The notes beneath the pieces are model-generated. The model was not told the DNA's origin and did not search any database. It saw only the letters and a program-made list of their open reading frames with translations. Shown here in pieces: positions 42,500 to 54,486 of a stretch of 64,000 nucleotides of DNA. This stretch comes from Rosellinia necatrix. Its lineage: Eukaryota > Ascomycota > Sordariomycetes > Xylariales > Xylariaceae. A program made the translations under genes and the position numbers. Each line of letters begins with the position of its first letter. The stretch's first letter is position 1. The stretch spans positions 2,976,001-3,040,000 of the forward strand of contig JAGYVD010000004.1 of assembly GCA_021209875.1 (NCBI GenBank), written 5' to 3'.

Positions 42500-45299
42500 C
42501 GTACCGACGCCAATTGAAGTGGTTGCGCACCTCAATTGGTGCCAAGCGCTAGTGACAGACCCCCGAATGTCGGAAGTGCCCCTTAAAAACACGGACGGGG
42601 TTACCCTATTGGAATGCCGGCGAATGTGGTGATTGGTGAGAGATGACGGAACCGGTCCTGCGTGAAATAACTAGGGCAAGGGGCGCCTGTTTGATGAGAT
42701 TTAGATCGTGACTTGGAATTTGAAAGTCCTAATCCCATATTTCTTTGTCCTGTAATTAAGGAAAATGGCCGAAGAGGAATTCTGGTCAACCGGATGTGAA
42801 ATCGGCACCGGCGCCGCTGGTGTACAAAGGGAAATGAGATGAGTCAACTACTATGACGGCGGAGGGCAATCAGGTTGTCGGTCGGAGGATTATGTGGACA
42901 CGGATGAGATGCCTAGCCTAGCCGGAGAGCAGGTATAAGAAAAGGACACGGAAGGCGAGAGGGACAAGACAAGCCTGGCGCATAGGTAGGCATAACATAA
43001 TACTGCGATTGTTCGAACCTAGATTAGAGGGTGGATAGTCTCCGCTAAAAGAAGGGAAGGTGAAGTTAAGATAGTAATCGATCCTCCTCAGGACGAGCTT
43101 TGCCGAGTCAGCGTGAGATAACGCGGCATGGTTGGCACCACTTAGGCCCGGAACGGTGGAGTGTAGATAGATCGGCACTATTGCACCGTGCCATGGATAT
43201 ATGTGTTGTGTGTGGTTTTCTGTTCCGTCCCGTCGAATGCGGCTGCGATATTGCTGCGCACCTGCAGAGGGCCCGAAACAGATCTCCTGGGCCAGCGTCG
43301 GATGTAAGTGGTTGTTGAGGTCAGCGAGATCGACCGGGCGAGGTGTGAGGGGGCACGGAGGGGAAAGCTTTATGTATTGTATCTTTGTAGCGAGCGTTGC
43401 GCTTCTTGGGTCCGGACTGGTACGAGCGGTCGGTCAGTCGTCACGGTTGGTAAAGGCAGCTCAGTTAGCTTGGTGTCTCTTCCGAGACTAGGACGAGGCC
43501 TAATTGGGATGATAAAATAATAGCTTCGTCGTCATTGTCACCCATCACCGTCGTCATAGCCATCAATATCATAGATCATTTATGGACATGCAAACCAGGC
43601 TGTTCCTAGGCAGTTACGCCAAGTGCGTTGCTTCTGGCGTCCTGCCCCCCCCCGAAGAGGGTATCCCGCTGTCACCCAGCAGTGAAACAGGTAACGCACG
43701 CGAGCGATCTATTCGTTATGCGCCGGCCGTGGGAGCGTGTCTCTAAGCTAGTTCATTTCCGGCCTACCTGGCGGCACCGCATCTCGAGGGCAGATGATGT
43801 AAGGGAGGGAGCAAGCAAACAAGCAAGATGCTGAAAGGGGATTCCACCCATCCGGGCGTGGGGGTCTCAGGCCATCCCCGGTAGATAGAACCCCTATGGA
43901 AGTCTGATTCAGACAGTTTGGGGTATCTGGATAGTTATCGTTCTGTTACACTGGACTCAGCACCGAGAGGGGCGGGACAGGAACTGACAAGTATCTTATC
44001 CGAATACCTTGGGTAGGTAGATAAGTAGGGAGGTTAGATACCTAGTTAGTGCATAGCAAGCAACCTGGGCAGCGTTCGTAACCTTGGCATATCTTAGTGT
44101 TGTAACCTCTTAGTAGCGCTACCTACCTAGTGTATGCAAAGAGGGTAGGGAGTCCCTGTTATCAGCCCCGCCATTGCTCCTCTTTGTTGAAAAACACTGG
44201 TCGAATTACAGTCACCTTAGTACATATCGAGCTAGGCAATCTATCTCGTTGCCGATGGGCGTTCCCCTCTCCGGGGAGGTCGGTGACTGGAGGAGGTATC
44301 CCCAGATGCAACCAGTAGTTACAGGGTAACGGTTTATGAATAGGCGCTGATTGAATACCTGGATATATAATGACGATATATGGCGTTTACCGCTGCTGGG
44401 GTACCTGGCATCTGCTCTCGTACAGCCAGCACCTAATAACAAATCATGGGATGCCACAATTGAGTCCATGTAACCGTACCGCCGGCACTAATAGCGACTG
44501 GGGGTTTACCAGCTCACGATACCCACTTGGCTGTGGCCATCGATGACCCCGCCGGCATCTACTTAGTACGCACGTAGCGTGGGCGACGCTTCGCTGGCGA
44601 ATAGCACTCAGGTACTACTTTAGCCCGTTTCACTGCTATATGGCCTGATATATGGATGCCGTACGAATCCCTCGCTGCAGGTGCTGGGATTCGGGGTTCA
44701 TATGGCATAACTATAGCGCGGGACGAGAACTCGTGAAGGTCGGATAGCAGCCACCGTAACCCGGCACGCTGTCAACGGTTACGACTTGTGACCACTCGGC
44801 AGGCCGCCATACGAGGTTACGGCCGAGCTTGAACGCACTTTTCCATGGCTAGAGAATCAATTGATGCTGCCGCAGTAAGAGTAACGTGCGCGGCATTGCC
44901 GATGATGTCGTCGATACCGACGCCACGGTCCTAGTCATCGACTAGTTAGAAACGGCCAAGGCATACCTCTATGGAGTCCTCCAAGCCACGGAAGATACAA
45001 TTACCAATTGCTTGGTTCAGGCATCTCGACCAATAATCTTGCTGTATGCAGCCTACTGCAGGTTCATGCATGGGTCAAGTGATCAGTCACGCATCGTTTT
45101 TCAGCGGGGACACTTATATAGCTCCAAAGGTCTGATGATGCTCAGTTGTTGCTATTCTACGCCGCTTTGGCGAACCAGAATAGTAGATAGCGAACTTATC
45201 TCAAGGAAGATTAGCTCAGAATAACCGGTAACGTAGGTGAGGCTTTGACCATTGGCTGTTGACGTCATCGGTATAGAGGAATGCTTAGATGTGCTTAGG
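42500..45299. other. Large gene-poor stretch (2.8 kb)
   Basis: No supported gene on either strand. TACCTAGGTAG-type motifs occur at about 44010-44050 and 44120. The section 44500-45000 is GC-balanced with broken frames and may be old decayed coding DNA, but I recognise nothing in it. Confidence 0.5.
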
Positions 45300-47081
45300 C
45301 TATGGTTTCTTAACGCCCACGATGACTAAGTTTCTCGGGCTCTGGCGATAGTCGAACACGGTTTCAACCCAGCAGTCCCGCACTAAATCGGAGTGTTGCC
45401 GTAGAAAAAGCCATCTGTCCGTGACGACCAATGACTCGACAACAATAGCGCTGAACGCCATCAAGGACCAGATTGCGCTGAGCTCTCTCTTGCGGGGCCC
45501 GTACTGCTGCTCGTATCTTGCAATTTCTTCATCCGTGATATTGCTCATCCTCTCCGTTATTATATCGTGTTGATCACGGTGATCAGAAGAGGTAGTCAGC
45601 TTCGTGATGGCACCTCTAACATAGGCGTGCAGTGATTTATAGCAGGACTTGCTCAGTGACCCGAGAATCACGGGATTAGTGCTCGCGTTGAACGGGCTCT
45701 GCGCAGACCCATACGTTCCACCCTCTGCCCCAGTACCGCCATGGTAGACTTTCGAGATGACGCCCCTGTCGAAAAATATCTTTTGCAGCACCGCGCGAAA
45801 GAAATGCCGAGTGAAGAAGCCATCACTCTCGGCCTCCGTCCAGTTGTACGGAGCTTGGCATGCCATCATCCGAGCAGTAATATTTAAACGTATGCCATCG
45901 CCCCCGTATGCACACAAGCGATCGCTCAAGGGGAACCCATGAGGATCGTGCTTGTTCGACTCCCTAATCACACGGCCGTTGAGGGCTTGAAGGCTGGGCC
46001 TCGTGTAGGGATGCTTGTAGGTCGGTGGCCCCAGTCTCTCTGTTAACAAGTTGTAACAACAACCTACAATTGCGATGGCTTGAACAGCTGGGTTGAGGAT
46101 CAGTGAGCGGATCCCATGATGCGATAAATTCCCACAGGAGTGAATTGAGATAGCCATTAATTTCAGATCACCCCGCGGCGCAGAGGGGTCCAGGTGGGAG
46201 CCTTTAAGCTGATCAACAACATCCGTGAGGTCGCCGGATTCCAAACGCCCTTCGATGTAGCGTATGAAGCCCTTGCCCACTTCCGGGGTATAGGTCACCT
46301 CGAGTTCGTTTCGGGGTCTAAGATCAATCGCATGCTTCTTGGACACCTTTATAGCCTTGGTAGCTCTTTTCAATGCCTGCTCATCTTGTTGGCCCTCGGG
46401 GATCATGCTGTCGAGCTGCTGCATCCAGAGTTTCTTGTTTCTTATTATCTTGGGTTTTTCCACGACGCGTGCTATTATGTCGAGTTTCTTGGCACCAGCT
46501 ATGTTGTGCTCTCTCCCTTCGACGGCGACAATTTGCTTGTTATAAGGGGCACTTGCCAGAGCTCTACCCAGGTAGTTTTGCCCACTGCCAAAGTCGACGA
46601 AATGGGTGATTTCGTTATTAAATTCGGCCTTGATGTCGCTGGCTAGGTGGTCCACGTAACCGGCAAAATTTCTCACTTCATGAATTTTCTTTGGGTTCAT
46701 CCCAACCGACATCTTCCACGTCAACTTTGGAAGGTCTTCTTCTCTCGATGAAAAATCCCGGGCTAAAGAGAACCTCCTGACGTCCTTGATATACCTTAAC
46801 AGACCTGTCGGCGGTTGAGGATCCGGCAGTGAGTCGACATCTTGTCTCATCAGGATGTCTAACAGCTTCATGGGTTCGCACTGTAGAAGCCATGGCTGCC
46901 ACTCATCGGGTACGACAGCGTTGAAGAGCCCAGGCTCACTGGTGAAGAAATCTAGAACGTGCACGCCGCCGCAAAGAATCCGGAACGTGTCCGTGGTGGT
47001 CACGAATTGTAAAAGATTATCGACATAATCCTCTGGGGTGGCCCAGCAGCCAGGGTAGGGCAGGGGTGTAGGAGGTACCAT
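45300..47081 (-). CDS. METTL25/RRNAD1-like SAM-dependent methyltransferase
   Basis: Single exon of 593 codons. A helical N-terminal region (WATPEDYVDNLLQFVTTT) precedes the methyltransferase core. Motif I is THFVDFGSGQNYLGRALA and is followed by VVAVEGREHNI. A later block has MAISIHSCGNLSHHGIRSL and IAIVGCCYNLLTERLGPP, the arrangement of the METTL25/RRNAD1 family (Methyltransf_32 type). The substrate is not predictable from sequence; members in other eukaryotes have been linked to RNA or protein methylation. A large insert between the two halves is Lys-rich. The frame ends VIVGVKKP. Confidence 0.85.
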   Translation of the reverse strand: MVPPTPLPYPGCWATPEDYVDNLLQFVTTTDTFRILCGGVHVLDFFTSEPGLFNAVVPDEWQPWLLQCEPMKLLDILMRQDVDSLPDPQPPTGLLRYIKDVRRFSLARDFSSREEDLPKLTWKMSVGMNPKKIHEVRNFAGYVDHLASDIKAEFNNEITHFVDFGSGQNYLGRALASAPYNKQIVAVEGREHNIAGAKKLDIIARVVEKPKIIRNKKLWMQQLDSMIPEGQQDEQALKRATKAIKVSKKHAIDLRPRNELEVTYTPEVGKGFIRYIEGRLESGDLTDVVDQLKGSHLDPSAPRGDLKLMAISIHSCGNLSHHGIRSLILNPAVQAIAIVGCCYNLLTERLGPPTYKHPYTRPSLQALNGRVIRESNKHDPHGFPLSDRLCAYGGDGIRLNITARMMACQAPYNWTEAESDGFFTRHFFRAVLQKIFFDRGVISKVYHGGTGAEGGTYGSAQSPFNASTNPVILGSLSKSCYKSLHAYVRGAITKLTTSSDHRDQHDIITERMSNITDEEIARYEQQYGPRKRELSAIWSLMAFSAIVVESLVVTDRWLFLRQHSDLVRDCWVETVFDYRQSPRNLVIVGVKKP

Positions 47082-47594
47082 TTTATTTGCTATCCGTGAG
47101 CCCGGTCATCAGATGCTAGGGGCCTGTTGCACGCCTTTTTGAAGGTAGCAGCACGCGAGCATATATGTTCGTCCAAGTCAAATTGGTCAGATGAAGTAAT
47201 TAATAATTAGTAGCATTTGGGTTGAGGCAACTGCACTTAACTATTCCTATCTAAATTCTGGTTCACAGAATGAATGGAGGCTAAAAACGCTTGCCGCTGG
47301 CGGCAGCTGGCAGACATGGCCCATTAGCAGCCAAACGTCATCGCAAATCCACATCTAATAAGTACCTGCTTACCTATTGATAGGCAGGTAACTACCTACT
47401 TACAGCATCTCGCCCAACACATTTAACACATCCAACACATCCAACACATCCACAACACACCCATCCATCCACCCATTTATCCACCTACCCATCTATCCAT
47501 CCACTTGTAGGCGGGTGCAGTCTTTAGAAAATTCATACAAGAGCACAAATGTAGCAGCCACCAGGCACTGGCGCACAAGCTCGAAGTCGGCACG
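47082..47594. other. Divergent intergenic region with ACATCC/CATC repeats
   Basis: Shared upstream DNA of the methyltransferase and SNARE genes. A degenerate run of AACACATCC then CCATCCAT units fills about 47420-47505, next to the SNARE start, probably in its leader. Confidence 0.6.
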
Positions 47595-48566
47595 ATGATG
47601 TCCTCCATGAACGAGGAGGACCCCTTCCTCCAGGTCCAACAGTACGCAACGCCCACCACCGCCACCATCACCACCACCACTACCTCCTCCTCCTTCCCCC
47701 GAAGCCACGAACCAAGCCCTCCCCCCGTGTCCCGTATAGCATACCAACCGCGCTGAACCAACCCTTGTAGAGATGTCCTCGCGCAGATGCAGACCGCCCG
47801 GCCGCTCTTCGCCTCGTACCTCCGCATCCGCAGCCTCAGCAGCACGCCCGCGCAGTCGCCTGAGGTGGCCTCGGCGCGCGCGGACCTCGGGGCCGCGCTC
47901 TCGACGCTCGCCGAGGACCTCGCGGACCTCGTCGAGTCCGTGCGCGCCGTCGAATCCGACCCCGCGCACTACGGGCTCTCGGCGCACGAGCTGTCGCGCC
48001 GGAAGAAGCTCGTCGACGAGGTCGGCGGGGAGGTCGAGGACATGCGCGAGGAGCTGGCGCGCCACAACAACAACAACAACAATAATAATAATAATAACGC
48101 CATAAATTTCGGTTCCGGTAGGGGCTCGAGAAGAGCTGTTGCCGCCTCAAACGACGACCTACCGCCGCCCAGCGCCTTCGCTCTCGACGACCTCGGCTCC
48201 ACCCGGGGGGGCCGCAATGACGACGACGGCGGCGGCGGCGACGACGATGGCGACAACTACGCCGAATTCGAGCATCAGCAGCAGCTACATATGATGCGCG
48301 AGCAGGACCAGCAGCTGGACGGCGTCTTCGTCACCGTCGGGAACCTCCGGAGGCAGGCGGACGACATGGGGCGCGAGCTCGAGGAGCAGCACGAGATGTT
48401 GGAACATGTGGATACCCTGGCGGACCGTGTCGGTGGGAGGTTGCAGACGGGCATGCAGAAGCTGGGCTACGTGATGCGTCGGAATGAGGACCGCTACAGC
48501 AGCTGCTGCATAGCCGTTCTCATCACCGTCTTAATTATCCTATTGGTGTTATTGCTTTTGTTATAG
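47595..48566 (+). CDS. TLG1: Golgi/endosomal t-SNARE of the Tlg1/syntaxin-6 type
   Basis: Exon 1 (47595-47641; MMSSMNEEDPFLQVQ) joins exon 2 (47771-48566) through a 129-bp intron, giving 280 aa. The NEEDPF start followed by the helical bundle (QMQTARPLFASYLRIRSL, ALSTLAEDLADLVESV) is the syntaxin-6 N-terminal domain. The SNARE motif runs from REQDQQLDGVFVTVGNLRRQ through GRELEEQHEMLEHVD with its central Gln. A C-terminal membrane anchor ends in a row of Leu. It would act in fusion at the trans-Golgi and early endosome. Between the domains sits a linker with eleven Asn in a row and an Asp/Gly-rich acidic stretch. A later ATG at 47607 is an equally good start. Confidence 0.9.
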
Positions 48567-48872
48567 ACTGCGGCAGGGGCCTGGTTTTACGCTTGAAGCG
48601 GGCGATGGCGCTAGGAGGTCGTTCGTTCACTTATTTGCACATGTACAACAAATATGTAGTAGGCAATGCCCTTACGCGTTCATGATATTGCTAACGCATA
48701 CGCTCTTCATCGTGGAATACCAACGTATATCTGTGCCGAACCGAGCTTTAGACGCCGAATACATCCTATTTAACCGCAACGCCAGTTCGTGATACACTGT
48801 AGTTTCCCAAACAGTTATTTATATCATATTCCAGGCAGCATCTTGCACGTCTCGATCGCCGCACATATAGCC
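48567..48872. other. Short gap between convergent genes
   Basis: Terminator regions of TLG1 and GLE1; nothing else is seen. Confidence 0.5.
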
Positions 48873-50561
48873 TCACAGCTCCAAACCGATATCCCGTTTC
48901 AAAATCTGAGCGAGGACGGGCAAACCAGAAGTGCCCGGTGTCTTGATCAGCGCTTTGTTGGGGAAGTCGACCAAGGCTGAGCGAAGAGCCGCAATGGCGG
49001 CAGAACCGTAGAAGAGGATAAAGCGTTCCTCGTATATCTCGATCATGCCTCGGAGGACTACGCATTGCGTGTTGGAGATTTCGGCCGGTGGCGTGTTGAC
49101 AATCCTAGCCAAGCTCGTCCAGTACTTCGAGGGCGGCCAGGGGTTCGTATTTGCAGATTTGGAGAAATCTCGCAGTGAAATTGCCGCATACCCTACGGCA
49201 AGGCCTTTCATCTTATCGATATGCTGCTGTTCTGGAGTCCATCCTGCGCCATCTTTCCTCCATCCGAGCCGTATACGGCCTTGTTCGGTGCTTTCACTAC
49301 CGCGATAGCCAAAAAGAACGGGACAAGCAACCCGGTACTTAGCCATCAGGATATCTATCAGAGTTTTGCCACGCCAGTGATAGGCCTTGTGGGAGAATAT
49401 CTGAGCAGCAACCACACCTAAAGGGTCAGCTGCCTTGGGCTGGGCGCCGCACTCGTTGATGAACTGGTTGATGATGGTTTTAGCGAAGATGTTCAGGAGA
49501 TAGAGGAAGAGCGATGGGAGTTCTGCTTCGTTATGCAAGGCTCCATCCATTGGTTCTCGTTGATCAGCGATGTATTGAGACGGATCAACCATAGTACTTG
49601 GGACATCACCGCTTAGTGACTCTTGCAGTAGCCCCTGAATTGTTGTCGTCTTGGCAATAGGTTAGCTGGGACAGTGCTTCTCCGAGGATTATTAACCAAC
49701 CTGTTTCTTGTTGCCTCCTTTCTCAGTCACCATTTGACCCAAGCTTTTTCTCAATTCTCGTCTCATGTCGCCCATTCGAGCCTTTAGAGCCGGCGTGGAC
49801 TTAGCTTGCTCGGCTAAAGACGAGCGCAACTTCTTCAGGTTCTGGTGTATCACGACATATTTATCGATGGGGTTTTTTGATGTCAGTGGAGCTGAGGGAG
49901 CATTTTGCCGTGCGGTTGAGGGCTCGGAGGGCTCGCCTGTGGCGGCCGGGGCACCAAACGGCGTCTGCTTGGCCAATGCCACATGCGGTTCTTGTTGAGA
50001 CGGCCGCGACGAGGGGGTGTCGGCGACCTTGGCCCCGTTCAACGGTGGTGTTGGCGCATTCGACGATGTAGCCTTCTGGGAATGCGGCTCGTTTTCGGCC
50101 GCGGATGTCGAGCCCTGCTTATCGGCAGAGCCAGGGGCTAATATGGCGTCCAAAGGGATGGCACCATTTAATCGGGGCGTCGAGGTCAGGCTGGGCACGG
50201 CAACGGGCAGTGGTGCTTCGGGAGGGAGCTTTGGCACGGTCTTCAACTTCAAGGCTCGAAGCCGTTCTTCCTCGGCTCGCAGCCTTTCCTCGTCGCGGAT
50301 TCGTTCTTCCTCTTTTTGCTGCTGCTGTCGGATGATGTCCTCCTGTCGTTGCAACCGCCGGCACTCCTGCTCTAATTCGTGGGTTTTGAACACGGCGATG
50401 GCTGCATAGCGGACGCGATCGTGTTCGGCCTGGGCAGCAGCAAGGGCGTCTTGGTGGCTCAGCTCGGTGTGTCGATTCTCGGCGAGGAACTCGGACATGT
50501 GAGGGCGCGATGGGCTGCTCCATTGTCGCGGTTGACGCGTCGCTGGGGACGAACCAGTCAT
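48873..50561 (-). CDS. GLE1: mRNA export factor Gle1
   Basis: Exons 50561-49701 and 49649-48873 (GTTGGT donor, GCCAAG acceptor, 51-bp intron) give 545 aa. Gle1 works at the cytoplasmic face of the nuclear pore, where with inositol hexakisphosphate it activates the DEAD-box ATPase Dbp5 in mRNA export. A charged coiled coil (QEDIIRQQQQKEEERIRDEE) and a Pro/Ser-rich linker come first. The C-terminal HEAT-like domain starts near IDKYVVIHQNLKKLRSSL and includes FLYLLNIFAKTIINQF, GYRGSESTEQGRIRLGWRK, KGLAVGYAAISLRDF and GLPVLAQILKRDIG. These blocks match Gle1 closely. The ATG at 50561 is chosen as the first in frame. Confidence 0.92.
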
Positions 50562-52319
50562 GGCGCTTCGGAGTCGCAAGGGCTATAAAGGTTGCATAGT
50601 ATGGATGCAAAGGGGATGATAGGAAAAGATACAGACGGGGTTGTGGTCTAGAGCTGGGCTTGCGAGCAACAAAATGGGGGACAATGGGGAGGGAGAGGGA
50701 GGTGAAGCCTGTATCCAAATTTCCTCTCGACAGGATGATAGAAGTATCAGGGTACCGATAGACCGGAACAAGGCTGCAGGAAACAAGGGTTGGTTCACGT
50801 CTACTGCGATGGTTAATACTGGAAGCCCTGGTCATGATTGGCCCGAGACCTGGTTCAAGCTACCTGGCACACCTAGGTAGTGACCTACAGGTGGTGGTTA
50901 CTGGGCGGTGTGATGGTAGGCCCCATATAAAATAGCTAGGGATGGGAGGTTGTGCATATGTAGATGTCATGTCATGTCTGCTACCTAACCTACCTAGTAC
51001 CCGGGCCCTCCATAACTACAAAGGGGGGTGTGGTAAGCCTCTGAGATAGGTTTTACCGTCCTGAATCAGAACGGGAATTTCACCTGAGCCATGCCGCTTT
51101 GAGCCTGAAGCCTGTCCTGAGCAGGACCCGCTTTTGCACAAGCTAAAACAAGACATCCTAGGTAGTATTAATGGCAGGGCTTAAATATAACAATTCACCA
51201 TATAAATACTTAAACTGTTTGAATGCTAAAGATTTTTGCAGTTTAAATATAATAAAGAAAGAATCTATTATAAATGTGATAGTTATCTGTTTATATCAGT
51301 AATAAATTTACAGGAAAATACTTGCGGTTGCTTTAATTTTTGCTAATTCTTCTTTAGGGTGCTGGAGCAACTTCCTAGGAAGTTGCTCCATCAGCAGAGT
51401 AGCAAGGTGGTTAAAATGTTAATTTGTATTCGCAGGCAATTGGGGTAAAATATCGATGCACATGTAATATGGTTGACTTTGCGATTCTATTTTTTCTTTT
51501 ATAATATATTTGATTTTTTATTATAGAAGCAGAATTTGAACATATCCTTCTCGAGAAATAACAAAAGCATGAAAAAGTTGAATGCTAGGAAGAAGCAGAA
51601 CGTAAACATGACAGCAGTCACAGGCGGTCCGGCTGTACTTGGAGGCCCCTTCCGCTTAAAGGTCGTAGTCCAAGTTATAATCATAATACCTAGATCCCGC
51701 GCAGGATTCGGAATTCGGACTCGGCCATTTACTTGTCTTTCAACGACCCTCTTTGATAAATTTTTGATTAACCACTTGTTTAAGTCCGTCCGCTGCTTGC
51801 CAGATATTCTAACCCGCCCCCCGAATGTCTCAAAGACTATTTTCCCGTTTTATAGCGAAAGACGTGTCAATATAAAACTCCGAAGAACGTAGCATTGTGT
51901 GCCATGCTCTTATCTCGAAGCTCGGAGACTGGCTCGTTTCATGGACCCCCTGGACAGTCCGAGGACCGCTTCGTTGAAAAACTTGTAACGACTCGCCTGT
52001 ATCAAACTGATCTCTATAGGCCAGGAGTGTATAGGTTTATGTTCTCAAGGTAAGAATTAACTACTAGCAAATCAAGATTCGTTTGTTAAGTCGTCAGAGT
52101 TTCCCCTCATATAGTTCCCAGAAGTGGCTGTAAGCTTAGATTGATCACTGAAGTGAGGAATGACTAGCTACATAGGAAACACCCGTAGAATATAGAGTAA
52201 TTCCTTTGTTAAGCCGGCAGCACCGAGCAAATCAAACAATTTCGAACTATATCCCTTTTTACATGAATTTATTCCAGGGTATTCCGTTTTCTTTCCATGA
52301 TAACATCTCCTCATGATTC
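50562..52319. other. Intergenic region, becoming AT-rich
   Basis: The first 300 bases are the GLE1 promoter; CTACCTAACCTACCTAG motifs lie at 50981-50998. From about 51180 the DNA is AT-rich and all frames are broken. It may be decayed coding DNA linked to the helicase remnant on its right. No supported gene. Confidence 0.5.
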
Positions 52320-54314
52320 GCCCCCCAAGATAGCCGAACCGACTCGGCGAAGTTGCGCTCGTCGTAGAGCATCACAGTCACAGGTCTCATCTTCTGTCCT
52401 CGTCGATTAACCTTCGCCGCCGCTTGTATCTTAGTCTCAGTCGTCCCAGCCAGCTTAATTATAACATAGTAGTTCGCTCTCTAGAGGTTTAACGCCACAC
52501 CATAAATTCGGTAAGTCAAGATGATAATCTTATTCGGAGACAACTGATCGCACGGCGAATTAAGGTCGTCTATAATTTAATTTCGGCCATACCCGTTGTT
52601 ACTCGTACTCGCATCAGTTTTTGTTGCAGCATTAAATAGTATTGCCTTCACACTCTTTTTTTTGTACGCGCAGGCAAAGAGCATATACGTAATAAATGCT
52701 GACGAAGGTGACTGCGCGAGCACTATTATATGGTGGATGTTTGTTCCATCTCTTGCACCGGGGTTGTCTGCAGTTGGAGCCCGCACTTTGTACGAAAGCA
52801 TGTCGTCTATTAATTTGCAAAGCTGACGGTATTTAGGCGACTGCTGAGCGAGCTCTCTCCGGTGCGGCCATAGGGTAGATGTCAGTTTAGGAATCACGGA
52901 TCGAGTAGATAGGCTTGTTCTAGGCCGTAGATGGTTGTATTTAGGGCTCAATAGGGTTAACAATTGGTTCCTGAACCCTTCAAGACCCAAGGGGGTCCCG
53001 AAGGTCCTTATATACACCCATTTCCAGTACTAGAACCACCCTAGGTGTCGGGTGGTAGCTAGCAGGGTCATTATTAGGCCTGACAGTAGACTTCTCGAGG
53101 ACTCATCCTGGCCGCGATATTGTTGTCTTTGCTACTACTAAATAGGCCGGTCTTGATACTCTGCTGGCTTGGCTCAGGGCCTATCTAACCGCTTTGCTTC
53201 TATTCCTGCTTTTTTTTTTTTGTAGTAAACGTTGCACGTAGCTTTGCACTTTAGCCGTTAGATGTGCAAATGTATCTCGTGCGGGGCCGTTTTTTATTGA
53301 ACAATTGTTTTGATCGATAATAATCTCCCGGCTTCCGTCTCCGATCGGCTCCCTTTTGAACTGGTCTGTGGGGCGGCGGACCATCAACAGGCAAGGTACA
53401 AGTTCTTTTTCGAGCCTGTCGAGGTTTCCTGGCGAGTTTGGACCCCCCTTTTGGTCTTCTTGTCTAAGCCGGTTCAAATTATCAACTAGATATTTATAGC
53501 CTGTCTGCGCGACTTTCAAGAGGTGTACGTCGCCAACGCCCCCAATCTCCTCTACTTCCCTTTGCAAGTACCTGCTGGCCAGGATGTGCTTAACTATATT
53601 GGCTAGGTAGATTGGGCTACTTAAGGGGATAGACGCAGAGACCGTAAAAGCTACTGGTTCTTTTAAGCTTGTGTCTCGAAGACTGCGCAAGAATCGAAAG
53701 GGGTCGGTGGGACAGTCTAGTGTACCGTTGTATTAGTGAGCTCCGTTAAAGAAAGTAAAAGCCGCCCCTATTAAGTTTATGGCTACCGTTTTATTTTCCT
53801 CTATCTCGTCAGGAACTTGGCTGTTCATGTTACCGTATACAGCGTAAAGTTTTGTTGTGCTGTGCCGGCTGACAAGCAGAAGCCAATTGTTTAACTTTGG
53901 TCGACCGCCTATAAAACGTTGTACTTCTCCATCAGTATTAACTCGTCGGACGGCCAACCCAGCTGTTGAACGCACTCGATCCTGTCCGTGGTACAGCTCT
54001 AGATCTTACTTGTAGTCGTTATGCCAGATGGAGAGCGTGAGGCGTCCTGCTACCGAATGCATTTTATTGATGACTTTGCTAAATTCGGCTGCCCAGAAGC
54101 GCATGGCCGTAGGCGGCACGACGCAGATTGTTGGCAGTGAGGGCATGCCTTTCGCAATCTTGTATGAGTCGCCGGATTTGACGCAAGTGCATGCCGTCGG
54201 GTATGGCGACACGTGCTGGCTAGGGCAATGGTCAGCGTCTTTCACCTGCTTCTCAGGCAGGTGTCGCCGGCCTCCCGTCATAACACTGTTCTCGGATGGG
54301 GGGAGGGAAGTCAC
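52320..54314 (-). pseudogene. Decayed SNF2-type helicase, split by an LTR
   Basis: Pieces of an SNF2-family ATPase can be read on the minus strand in order. At 54314-54006 there is PSLPTICVVPPTAMRFWAAE, like the motif Ia region. At 53975-53733 there is an open piece that continues the same strand (NWLLLVSRHSTTKLYAVYG). The piece at 53690-53181 follows. At 52880 and below come QLCKLIDDML, IHHIIVLAQ and finally GVALNL-stop-RANYYVIIKLAGTT and QAAAKVNRRGQ, helicase motifs V and VI. Stops and frame changes separate the pieces, and the TAG at 52493-52491 replaces the expected Gln codon. A solo LTR (52880-53085) interrupts the frame. P-loop and DEAD-like motifs are not found, so the front is lost. 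It cannot make a working protein. Confidence 0.7.
52880..53085 (-). mobile_element. Solo LTR, copy 2 (206 bp, reversed)
   Basis: Ends are TGTCA and TGACA. The flanks GTAGA (52875-52879) and GTAGA (53086-53090) are a perfect 5-bp target duplication. Read on the minus strand it matches the first 200 bp of copy 1 with mostly C/T-type differences and carries the same GTATATAAGGAC box. It lacks about 84 bp near its 3' end compared with copy 1. Confidence 0.92.
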
Positions 54315-54486
54315 TGAGATAAACAGGCTCGTCGTTTTTGTAATCCAAATTTGTTAGTTTCAGATAGTTCGAAATCATTGGAACAACGCTTAACAAATCA
54401 GTTGAATAATATATTTACGGAAAGCCCTACTATACATGAAAACCTTGAGGGGTCGACCGTGTCAACTATTTAGAGTATTACAGGGT

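Noticed and set aside
44880..44960. GC-balanced stretch that seemed like protein-coding debris (aspartate-rich reading).
   Set aside because: No frame stays open for long and no family was recognised.
47420..47505. Short periodic repeats considered as a CRISPR array.
   Set aside because: Units are too short and there are no spacers; this is a simple tandem repeat in a eukaryotic leader.
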